DNA of 11,353 nucleotides, taken from Chloroflexota bacterium. Its GTDB lineage: Bacteria > Chloroflexota > Anaerolineae > JACRMK01. A program made the translations under genes and the position numbers. Below, piece by piece: positions 1 through 5,937 of the stretch. The notes under the pieces are model-generated. The model searched no databases. It was given only the letters and a program-made list of their open reading frames with translations, and was not told the DNA's origin. The stretch lies in assembly GCA_016200765.1 (NCBI GenBank), contig JACQEC010000143.1, forward strand, positions 1 to 11,353. The letters are read 5' to 3'. Every line of letters starts with the position of its first letter. The stretch's first letter is position 1.

Positions 1-1
1 C

Positions 2-688
2 GACTATTCGCAGGTGGAGCTGCGTATTCTCGCGCACCTGTCGCAGGATGAGGGATTGCTGCAAGCGTTTAGGCGTGATGAGGATGTGCATATCTCAACG
101 GCGGCGACCATCTTTGGCGTGCCGCCGTCCGAGGTCACGCCAGCCATGCGCGGCATCGCCAAGACGACCAATTACGCAATTGTCTATGGCATCAGCGGCT
201 TCGGGTTGGCCGCGCGCACCGAGCTCTCGCCGCAGGAGGCACAGCAGTTCATTCAGAGTTACTTTGAAAAATATCCGGGGGTCAAACGCTATCTGGATAG
301 CACCAAAGAGATGGCGCGCACCAAAGGGTACGTCGAGACCCTGCTCGGACGGCGGCGCTACTTTCCGGAGTTGCAATCGCGCGGGGGCACCTTCAACATG
401 CGGCAGGCCGCCGAGCGCATGGCGATCAACGCGCCCGTGCAGGGCACCAGCGCCGACATCATGAAGATGGCGATGATTCGCGTATTCGCCGAGATGAAGC
501 GCCGGCGGCTCAAGAGCCGAATGATCTTGCAGGTGCACGATGAACTGGTTTTTGAGGCGCCCGACGTCGAGGTAGAGACGTTAGCCCCGCTGGCGCATGA
601 GGTGATGTGCAATGCCTACACGCTCGACGCGCCGCTGGCGGTTGAGGTGAAGGCCGGGCCAAATTGGGAGGAGATGGACGAGGTTTGA
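2..688 (+). CDS. polA: DNA polymerase I, C-terminal polymerase domain (5' partial)
   Basis: Family A DNA polymerase, which fills gaps after Okazaki-fragment processing and in excision repair. Only the last 228 residues are in the window. The frame is open from base 2, so the GTG at 14 is an internal Val and not a start. Motif A (DYSQVELR) begins at the first codon, so the catalytic Asp is residue 1. The O-helix (motif B) reads RGIAKTTNYAIVYG at about residues 50-63, with the conserved Arg50, Lys54 and Tyr62. Motif C (QVHDELVFEA) holds the second catalytic Asp180 and Glu181. The segment GRRRYFPEL and the helix ERMAINAPVQGTSAD are typical of the family, and the protein ends in the usual GPNWEEM tail. 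Oddities: the position equivalent to Taq Phe667 is Tyr58, and that of Taq Arg660 is Gly51. The exonuclease domains lie outside the window. The product is certain. Confidence 0.97.
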   Translation, partial: DYSQVELRILAHLSQDEGLLQAFRRDEDVHISTAATIFGVPPSEVTPAMRGIAKTTNYAIVYGISGFGLAARTELSPQEAQQFIQSYFEKYPGVKRYLDSTKEMARTKGYVETLLGRRRYFPELQSRGGTFNMRQAAERMAINAPVQGTSADIMKMAMIRVFAEMKRRRLKSRMILQVHDELVFEAPDVEVETLAPLAHEVMCNAYTLDAPLAVEVKAGPNWEEMDEV

Positions 689-710
689 GCCAGAAAGGAG
701 CAGCCTCTTG

Positions 711-932
711 ATGGACTGGGAAAATAGGATTGTATCGAACCCGTTGGTTTGTCACGGGAAGGTATGCGTGAAAGGCACCCGTATTATGGTATCCGTCATT
801 CTGGACAACCTGGCCAACGGATTGAGCCATGATGACATAGTGAAAAGCTATCCCTCACTAACCGTCGAGGATGTCAGAGCGGCGATTGCCTACGCCGCCG
901 AATTAACCCGCGAGCGATTAGTGCCCGTTTAA
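711..932 (+). CDS. DUF433 family antitoxin-like protein
   Basis: A 73-residue protein with the whole DUF433 pattern: an N-terminal strand (RIVSNP), the GKVCVKGTRI core at residues 16-25, then a helical region with GLSHDDIV and YPSLTVEDVRAAIAYAAEL. DUF433 proteins are small, likely DNA-binding proteins, usually the antitoxin partner of a PIN-like DUF5615 toxin encoded just downstream. I chose ATG 711, ten bases after an AAAGGAG ribosome site at 694-700; a TTG at 708 in the same frame would add one residue. The gene follows polA by 22 bases. No DUF5615-like reading frame is found in the 73 bases before the next gene, so it looks like an orphan. It might act on another locus or be a remnant of a lost pair. 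Family confident; role inferred. Confidence 0.85.
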   Translation: MDWENRIVSNPLVCHGKVCVKGTRIMVSVILDNLANGLSHDDIVKSYPSLTVEDVRAAIAYAAELTRERLVPV

Positions 933-1005
933 GACGGGGCAGGTCTATGACGAGGTGGGGTGGAGTAAATCTTGCGTATGGATCAGAACTCGGAAGAGGC
1001 ATAAT

Positions 1006-1803
1006 TTGAACACCCAGCACGGTTTCGCCAATGTCAACAACACGCGCCTCTACTACGAGGTCGCTGGCGATGGACAGCCGCTGGTGCTGATACACGGCTT
1101 CACGCTTGACCGGCGCATGTGGGACCATCAGTTCGAAGCGTTCGCGCACCATTATCAGGTCGTGCGCTATGACGGGCGCGGCTTTGGCCGGTCTGCTCTG
1201 CCCACCGCCGAACCCTACGACTACGCCGATGACCTCAAGGCACTGCTGGACTATCTTGGCATCGCCCATGCGCACATCATCGGCCTCTCGCTTGGCGGTG
1301 GCGTTGCGATTGACTTTGCGTTGGCCTACCCGCGCATGACCGATACGCTGATTCCGGTGGATTCGATTTTGGGCGGCTATCGCTGGCGGCACGAATTTGG
1401 CGATTCCCTGCGCACCCTGTACAGCCTCCACGACGCCCAAGCCGCGACCGCGCTCTGGCTGAACGATCCGCTGTTCGCGCCAGCCAACGCTCAGCCCGTG
1501 GTTGGGGCAAAACTGGCGGAAATCGTCAACGAGTTCTCCGGTTGGCATTGGGTCAACAATAACCCGTGGCGCCAGCCAGAGCCTCCCGCCATTGAGCGAT
1601 TGGCTGAAATCACCGCGCCCACGCTGGTGGTCATTGGCGAGCGCGACCTGAGCGACTTCCACGCTATCGCGGGCATCCTGCAAGAGCGCATCCGCGGCGC
1701 GCGCTTGGCGGTCATCCCCGGCGCGGGGCACATGGCGAACATGGAAGCGCCGGAAGCGTTCAACAAGCTTGTGCTGGATTTTCTGTCAGGGAGGAAGGCA
1801 TGA
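1006..1803 (+). CDS. alpha/beta hydrolase
   Basis: Alpha/beta-hydrolase-fold protein of about 265 residues, close to the usual length of the small esterase/lactonase group. With the chosen start, the oxyanion-hole HG lies at residues 30-31 (VLIHGFT), the nucleophile elbow GLSLGG puts the catalytic Ser at 95, Asp214 lies in VIGERD, and His242 lies in GAGHMANMEAP. All triad members are present and there is no signal peptide, so a cytoplasmic enzyme is expected. The substrate cannot be told from sequence. I chose TTG 1006 because GGAAGAGG (992-999) stands six bases upstream and homology-like sequence begins there; a GTG at 955 would add 17 residues (MGWSKSCV...) that do not resemble the family. 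The stop overlaps the next start (ATGA at 1800-1803), which suggests translational coupling. Confidence 0.9.
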   Translation: MNTQHGFANVNNTRLYYEVAGDGQPLVLIHGFTLDRRMWDHQFEAFAHHYQVVRYDGRGFGRSALPTAEPYDYADDLKALLDYLGIAHAHIIGLSLGGGVAIDFALAYPRMTDTLIPVDSILGGYRWRHEFGDSLRTLYSLHDAQAATALWLNDPLFAPANAQPVVGAKLAEIVNEFSGWHWVNNNPWRQPEPPAIERLAEITAPTLVVIGERDLSDFHAIAGILQERIRGARLAVIPGAGHMANMEAPEAFNKLVLDFLSGRKA

Positions 1804-2489
1804 ACGCCGAGCAAGTTCTGGACCAACTCCGCTCTTTGGCGAACCCCAACGCGGCCATTCAGGCGGCGCGTTTCGGGATTGACTCACCGAATACCTATGG
1901 CATCGCCGCGCCGGTGTTGAAAAAGATGGCGAAGACGATTGGCCGCGACCACGCGCTGGCCGAGGCGTTGTGGGCAACCGGCAACCTCGACGCGCGCATC
2001 ATTGCCTGTCTGGTGGACGACCCGGCGCTGGTCACCGAGCCGCAGATGGAGCGCTGGGTCAACGACCTCGACTCATGGAGCATCTGCGATTGCGCCTGCG
2101 GCTACCTGTTCGACAAAACCCCGTGGGCGTATGCGAAAGCCGTCGAGTGGTGCGGGCGCGAGGCCGAATACGTCAAGCGCGCGGGCTTTGCGATGATGGC
2201 GGAGCTGGCGGTGCACGACAAAGCCGCAAGCGACACCGCGTTCATGGCGTTCCTGCCCACCATCAAACGCGGCGCAACCGATGAGCGCAACTTCGTCAGG
2301 AAGGCCGTCAATTGGGCACTGCGGCAAATCGGCAAGCGCAACCCGCGCTTGAACAAGGCCGCCATCCGAACGGCGCGCGAGATTCAGCGCATAGACTCCA
2401 AAGCCGCGCGCTGGGTCGCGGCAGATGCCCTGCGCGAACTGACGGGCGAGTCCGTCCAGCAACGGCTCGCCGCCCGCGCCGCTCGATGA
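1800..2489 (+). CDS. DNA alkylation repair protein, AlkD-like HEAT-repeat family
   Basis: A 229-residue, mostly helical protein matching the AlkD-like DNA alkylation repair family (PF08713), whose studied members remove N3- and N7-alkylated purines using tandem HEAT-like repeats. Visible hallmarks are YGIAAPVLKKMAK near residues 33-45, the WVNDLDSWSICD segment near 86-97 (the Trp/Asp region that holds the catalytic Asp in AlkD), VKRAGFAMMAEL near 126-137, and NFVRKAVNWALRQIGKRN near 163-180. The length fits the family. The ribosome site GGGAGGAAGG lies just before ATG 1800, which overlaps the hydrolase stop. Its own stop overlaps ATG 2486 of the next, decayed gene. It may be an active glycosylase or one of the uncharacterised relatives; the catalytic residues cannot be assigned exactly without an alignment. 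Confidence 0.88.
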   Translation: MNAEQVLDQLRSLANPNAAIQAARFGIDSPNTYGIAAPVLKKMAKTIGRDHALAEALWATGNLDARIIACLVDDPALVTEPQMERWVNDLDSWSICDCACGYLFDKTPWAYAKAVEWCGREAEYVKRAGFAMMAELAVHDKAASDTAFMAFLPTIKRGATDERNFVRKAVNWALRQIGKRNPRLNKAAIRTAREIQRIDSKAARWVAADALRELTGESVQQRLAARAAR

Positions 2490-2707
2490 AAATCATGCAC
2501 ATTACCTATCACCCGCCGCTCTTTACCGAGACGCAAGCCAGCCACATCGCCCAACCTGAACGCCGCGCTCTGCTTGAGCCGTTTCTCGCGCGGTTTGAGT
2601 CCGAGGCTCTTCCCGCCCTACTCTCTCTGCGCGCCAGCGTGATTTACAATGACGCTACGAGGATGAGCAACCGCAGGCCAACGCGCTTCGCGTCGGCGGG
2701 CATCTGA
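2486..2707 (+). pseudogene. remnant of aminoglycoside-phosphotransferase (APH) domain of a fusion gene
   Basis: A 73-codon frame starting at ATG 2486 (ATGA overlap with the AlkD-like gene). Residues 10-23 (PPLFTETQASHIAQ) resemble the N-terminus of APH-type kinase domains. Residues 24-58 (ERRALLEPFLARFE, then LRASVIYNDA) resemble the stretch leading to the Brenner catalytic motif, normally VIHxDxxxxN; here the His is Tyr54. About 150 residues normally found between these parts are missing in frame. After VIYNDA the DNA switches to aminotransferase sequence in another frame, so residues 59-73 are out-of-frame noise ending at TGA 2705-2707. Together with the next entry it is what is left of a fused APH/class III aminotransferase with at least two internal deletions. 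Domain attributions come from memory of the families. An assembly error is an alternative. Confidence 0.6.
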
Positions 2708-3000
2708 TGGCCGGCCTGCGCGGGCTGATGGACAAGCACCGGCTGAGCGGCGACGTGCGCTGGTTAGGGCTGTTTGTCGGCGTTGAACTGGTGCGCGACC
2801 GCGAGACGCTGGAGCCGGCAGGCCGCGAGGCGTCTTACGTCGCGAATCGTATGAAGGAGAGCGGCGTGCTGGTCAGCACCGATGGGCCCTTCCACAACGT
2901 GCTCAAAATCAAGCCGCCGCTGGTGTTCAGCGAAGCCGACGCGGATTTTCTGGTGGCCACGCTGGATAAAGTTCTAGACGAGGACGTTTCCGATGACTGA
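2656..3000 (+). pseudogene. C-terminal fragment of class III (PLP) aminotransferase
   Basis: The frame from about 2656 to TGA 2998-3000 encodes the last ~115 residues of a class III aminotransferase: YEDEQPQANALRVGGHLM, then the GDVRWLGLFVGVELVRDRE strand (usually GDVRGxGLFxGVEL), ANRMKESGVLVSTDGP, NVLKIKPPLVFSEADAD and the final helix. The N-terminal ~300 residues, including the PLP-binding Lys, are absent, so it cannot be an active transaminase. An in-frame stop (TGA 2650-2652) lies just upstream. The first ATG is at 2707, sharing its A with the stop of the preceding frame (TGATG), so a 97-residue product could be made by re-initiation. Its 3' end overlaps the deacetylase start by 8 bases. 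Codon use and reading frame are still clean, so the deletion is probably recent or the piece is still translated. Confidence 0.8.
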
Positions 3001-3853
3001 TGCGCGCGTATTGCTGGCGGTACTCGCCCACCCCGACGACGAGAGCTTCGGGCCCGGGGGCACGCTGGCGAAGGCTGCCCGCGCGGGCGCGGACGTTCAC
3101 TTCCTGTGCGGCACGGGTGGCGAGGCTGGTACCGTGGCCCCGGAACACCTGCGCGGCTTCGATTCGGTCGCGGACTTGCGCTGGACGGAACTGACCTGCG
3201 CGGCGCAGGCGTTGGGGCTGGCCGGCATTCATCACCTCGGCTTCCGCGATTCGGGCATGGCCGGCGCCGCCGACTACCGCGCGCCGCAGGCGCTGGCCGC
3301 CCAGCCGCTGGAAATTGTGACCGGGCGCATCGCCCAGTTCATCCGCCTGCTCAAGCCGCAGGTCGTCATCACCCACAACCCGGACGGCGACTACCGCCAT
3401 CCCGACCACCTGATGATCCATCGAGCCACGCGGGCGGCCTTCGAGGCGGCCGGCGACCCGGCGCGGTTTCCCGACCCGGATGGCCTGCCCGCCTATCAGC
3501 CGCAAAAACTCTACTACCCGGTTTTCAGCCGCCGTCTGTTGCGGCTGGGCGTGCGCCTGATGCCGCTGTTCGGCCAGGACCCCCGGCGGTCGGGGCGCAA
3601 TCACGATGTTGATTTGACCGGTCTGATGGAAGCCGACTATCCCGTGCACGCCGTGGTGGATGTGCGCGGCGAGCCGGCCGCGATGAAACTCAAGGCTATC
3701 GCCTGTCACCAGAGCCAGGCCACCCCGCTCCCGCGCGGGCGGTTGGGCCAATGGCTCTTCCGCTGGTTCACGCGCCGCGAGACGTTCATGCGCGCCTATC
3801 CGCCGGTGAACGGGCCACTGCGGGAAAGCGATTTGTTTGACGGAATCGGTTGA
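2993..3853 (+). CDS. PIG-L family zinc-dependent deacetylase
   Basis: A 286-residue PIG-L/LmbE-like metalloenzyme. The family removes acetyl groups from N-acetylglucosamine-type substrates (for example in mycothiol or bacillithiol synthesis, GPI anchors, or antibiotics). The first motif, AHPDDE, gives His13 and Asp16 as metal ligands and Asp15 as the likely general base; the second, YRHPDH, gives His139 as third ligand. Further family marks are LGFRDSGM near residues 82-89 and the CHQSQ motif near the C-terminus. There is no signal peptide, so it is cytoplasmic. It overlaps the aminotransferase relic by 8 bases and probably belongs to the same coupled operon. The substrate is unknown; the neighbours give no sugar or thiol pathway. 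Its stop at 3851-3853 directly abuts the stop of the convergent minus-strand gene. Confidence 0.93.
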   Translation: MTDARVLLAVLAHPDDESFGPGGTLAKAARAGADVHFLCGTGGEAGTVAPEHLRGFDSVADLRWTELTCAAQALGLAGIHHLGFRDSGMAGAADYRAPQALAAQPLEIVTGRIAQFIRLLKPQVVITHNPDGDYRHPDHLMIHRATRAAFEAAGDPARFPDPDGLPAYQPQKLYYPVFSRRLLRLGVRLMPLFGQDPRRSGRNHDVDLTGLMEADYPVHAVVDVRGEPAAMKLKAIACHQSQATPLPRGRLGQWLFRWFTRRETFMRAYPPVNGPLRESDLFDGIG

Positions 3854-4417
3854 CTATTGCGGCTTGGTATTGGGCGCGCTGGCGTTGCGCGACGCATATT
3901 TGTTCAGCGTCTGGTCCACCTCGACTTGAGCCTCAACCAACAGCTTTTTTGCCGCTTCGAGCGCCTTGGCGCTATCAGTTTCCATCTGCACCTGCACGGC
4001 CCACCGGTCATTCCACTCGTCGCGCAGGGTCAGCAATTCTTGCTTGCGCGTCTCATTGGTCACCTTGCGGTCGCCTAGCCTGAAGTAGGCGTCCATCGCG
4101 GTCACCGCCGTCAACACGCCGCCGAGAATGGTCAGGTAGTCGCGCGAGAACTCTGGCAAGTTCGCTAGAGTGGTGAGGGTGACCGATAGGCCGATGGTCA
4201 GCAGGCGGAATATCGTGCCGCCAAATTCAAGCCGCCCGATCGGCCTTTCTCTCGCCTGCCGCCAAACTTGGTATTCGAAGCGCACCCACTTCTCAATCGC
4301 GATTTGCAGAGCATCCTCCGCAGTGGCCGGGCGCATATACCGCCGACCGGCGGCGGCCTGCGCGCTGGCGCTGAGGCCAATGGGGACCGTCATCGTGTTA
4401 TCAGGCTCGTCTGGCAT
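3854..4417 (-). CDS. two-TM membrane protein, SLATT/DUF4231-like
   Basis: A 187-residue protein. Residues 30-60 are helical and charged (DALQIAIEKWVRFEYQVWRQ). Two hydrophobic helices follow at about 67-86 and 93-112, joined by a very short turn. Residues 116-175 form a charged helix, possibly a coiled coil, and the last ten residues are a loose tail. Two closely spaced membrane helices followed by a long soluble helix is the layout of the SLATT/DUF4231 group, membrane effectors predicted in nucleotide-signalled defence or conflict systems. I see no SMODS, SLOG or other partner nearby, so that role is only an inference. Start ATG at 4415-4417 is preceded by GGAAAGGAAG about five bases away. 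The gene is convergent with the PIG-L gene, with no bases between the stops. The coding call is firm; the family call is moderate. Confidence 0.62.
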   Translation of the reverse strand: MPDEPDNTMTVPIGLSASAQAAAGRRYMRPATAEDALQIAIEKWVRFEYQVWRQARERPIGRLEFGGTIFRLLTIGLSVTLTTLANLPEFSRDYLTILGGVLTAVTAMDAYFRLGDRKVTNETRKQELLTLRDEWNDRWAVQVQMETDSAKALEAAKKLLVEAQVEVDQTLNKYASRNASAPNTKPQ

Positions 4418-4461
4418 TGTGGCTTCCTTTCCGTGACTTGATCTGACCTTACGTTTAGGAT

Positions 4462-4480
4462 GGTCATATTATATCCCCAG
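4462..4480 (-). promoter_or_regulatory. -10 promoter box of the 2-TM membrane protein gene
   Basis: The minus strand carries a perfect TATAAT at 4468-4473, about 50 bases upstream of the ATG at 4417, in the 99-base gap after the ferritin-VIT gene. A start site near 4461 would give a leader of about 44 bases with a good ribosome site. No convincing -35 box is found 16-18 bases upstream, so the call rests on the -10 alone. Confidence 0.4.
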
Positions 4481-4516
4481 CGTGCAAGGACGAGGCCGCG
4501 CTTCGCCCAACCGTCC

Positions 4517-5650
4517 CTACCCGATCCCGCCAAACAACGTTCCCAATGCGAAAGTGATAACGCCTGCTATAATCCCTACGACCGTCATTTCAAGGCCGCT
4601 GGCCCACCAACTGCGCGCGGTGACCAGACTCTTGGCCGCGCCGACAGCGAAGTGCGCGGCGATGCTGATCGCCAGTGAGGCCGCCACGGCCGGGTAGCCC
4701 ACCGCGAAGAAGAACGGGATCAGCGGGATGAACGCGCCGACCGCCGTCGAGAGCATGGAGGAGACAAGCGCCTTCCACGGATTGGGAAAGCTGGTCGCGG
4801 ATAGCCCCAACTCCTCGTGCGCGAGCGTCTTCAGGAACTGCTCGGGGTGCTGTTGGATGCGCGCCACGAGCGTCTTGGACTCTTCTTCACTGAAGCCTTT
4901 CAGTTGATAGAAGAGCTCCATCTCCTCGCGCTCTTCTTCGGGATTGGCCTCAATCTCGTCCTTCTCGCGCGACAATTCGGCCTCGTACACCTCGCGCTCC
5001 GACTTGGCCGCCAGATACGCGCCACTGCCCATGGAGATTGCCGAGGCAATCATGCCGGCCAGCCCCGCAACCAGCACGAACTGACTGCCCTTGGTCGCAC
5101 CGGCCACGCCCGACACAATGCCAAAAACCGCGCCCAGCCCGTCGTTGACGCCATAGATCGCATCGCCGATCCAGCTGCCGCCGCGCAGATGCCACCGCTC
5201 GCGGCCCAAGATGCTCTCCAGCACGGAGCGCGTGCGCATGGCCGGGGCCATGCGCCGCAGGGTATGCGCGTGCTCGTCCTCTTCGCGCGCCATCCGGCTG
5301 ATCAGCGCGCGCGTCTCGTCGTCGGCGAGTTCGGCGGAGATCTTGTGGTACGCCGCCTCGTTCTTTTCCTCCTCCTGCTCCATCTTTTGCAGGATGACAT
5401 CCGCCGGAGCCAGGCGCAGTGAGGCGGGCAAGGACGGCTTGGTATTCGGTACCTGCCCGCCCAGCGCGGTGATCTTCGCCGCCCAATCTGCGGCGTGACC
5501 CTCCTCGACTTCGGCCAGTTTCGTCAAGATGCCGCGCCGCCGCTCGTCTTTCTCCTGTTTGGCTACCAGCCGGTAGGCCTGCGCCGCCTCCCACTCCTTA
5601 TGCCACATGCGGTCGAGGGCTTGTATCAGTTTCGCGTTGTCGGTGGGCAC
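4517..5650 (-). CDS. membrane-bound ferritin: ferritin-like domain fused to VIT1/CCC1 transporter (MbfA-like)
   Basis: A 377-residue protein with two parts. Residues 1-135 are a rubrerythrin/ferritin-like four-helix domain with the duplicated di-iron pattern: Glu21, Glu49-x-x-His52, Glu98 and Glu124-x-x-His127. Residues about 160-377 are a full VIT1/CCC1 domain: TM1 with GDAIYGVNDGLGAVFGIVSG (161-180), TM2 near 190-213, a long charged metal-binding helical insert (215-290), then TM3-TM5 near 293-316, 318-340 and 352-375. The same architecture occurs in MbfA (membrane-bound ferritin A) of alpha-proteobacteria, which exports iron and protects against iron and peroxide stress; that role is inferred here. 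The metal could be Fe or Mn. The start is GTG (5648-5650), eight bases after GAGGAGG. Repeat element A lies directly upstream. Confidence 0.93.
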   Translation of the reverse strand: MPTDNAKLIQALDRMWHKEWEAAQAYRLVAKQEKDERRRGILTKLAEVEEGHAADWAAKITALGGQVPNTKPSLPASLRLAPADVILQKMEQEEEKNEAAYHKISAELADDETRALISRMAREEDEHAHTLRRMAPAMRTRSVLESILGRERWHLRGGSWIGDAIYGVNDGLGAVFGIVSGVAGATKGSQFVLVAGLAGMIASAISMGSGAYLAAKSEREVYEAELSREKDEIEANPEEEREEMELFYQLKGFSEEESKTLVARIQQHPEQFLKTLAHEELGLSATSFPNPWKALVSSMLSTAVGAFIPLIPFFFAVGYPAVAASLAISIAAHFAVGAAKSLVTARSWWASGLEMTVVGIIAGVITFALGTLFGGIG

Positions 5651-5677
5651 AATGCCAACCTCCTCAGGAATAATAGT

Positions 5678-5858
5678 TCAACGGATTGGGATAACGGATT
5701 AGCGGATGAAAGCTTCGCCTCCCCAGCGCGCCAGCCCCCGATCCAGTCGGGGGCCAGCCCGCAATGCGTTTTCGCGTTGTGCGTTAGCGCGTTCCCGAAC
5801 GGCCAACCCGCCGTAATAAGGCCCATGCATCCGCTAATCCGCTATCGTTATCCGCTGA
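5678..5858. mobile_element. MITE-like repeat, copy A (30-base terminal inverted repeats)
   Basis: The left end (5678-5707) is a 30-base sequence starting TCAACGGATT and ending GATTAGCGGAT, identical over all 30 bases to the left end of copy B. The right end (5829-5858) is its inverted copy with about 25 of 30 positions matching. A perfect hairpin sits inside at 5734-5754: 8-base arms GCCCCCGA/TCGGGGGC with loop TCCAG. The 181 bp carry no credible gene. Copy B has the same hairpin with the loop inverted (CTGGA). It fits a small non-autonomous element moved by a transposase not present here. It lies between the penicillin-binding protein gene and the start of the ferritin-VIT gene. Confidence 0.7.
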
Positions 5859-5914
5859 CAGCAGGCGACGATCAGCAGAAGACTTCGCGCCGCTTCGCAA
5901 TTTTTCGTACGCCC

Positions 5915-5920
5915 ATTATA
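5915..5920 (-). promoter_or_regulatory. TATAAT -10-like box between PBP and ferritin-VIT genes
   Basis: A perfect TATAAT on the minus strand, about 20 bases past the penicillin-binding protein stop. If used, it would drive the ferritin-VIT gene with a leader of about 255 bases that includes the whole of repeat copy A. No matching -35 box is seen, so this is weak. Confidence 0.25.
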
Positions 5921-5937
5921 GCGTCGAATGCTCCTGG

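Noticed and set aside
955..1005. Longer hydrolase start at GTG 955
   Set aside because: The extra 17 residues do not resemble the family and no ribosome site precedes it, while TTG 1006 has GGAAGAGG six bases upstream.
946..1008. 20-codon frame ATG 946 to TGA as a possible toxin remnant
   Set aside because: The peptide shows no DUF5615 or PIN-like motif and is too short to judge.
4480..4519. Terminator hairpin after the ferritin-VIT gene
   Set aside because: Short GGACG/CGTCC arms can pair, but there is a large loop and no T-run, so it is not convincing.
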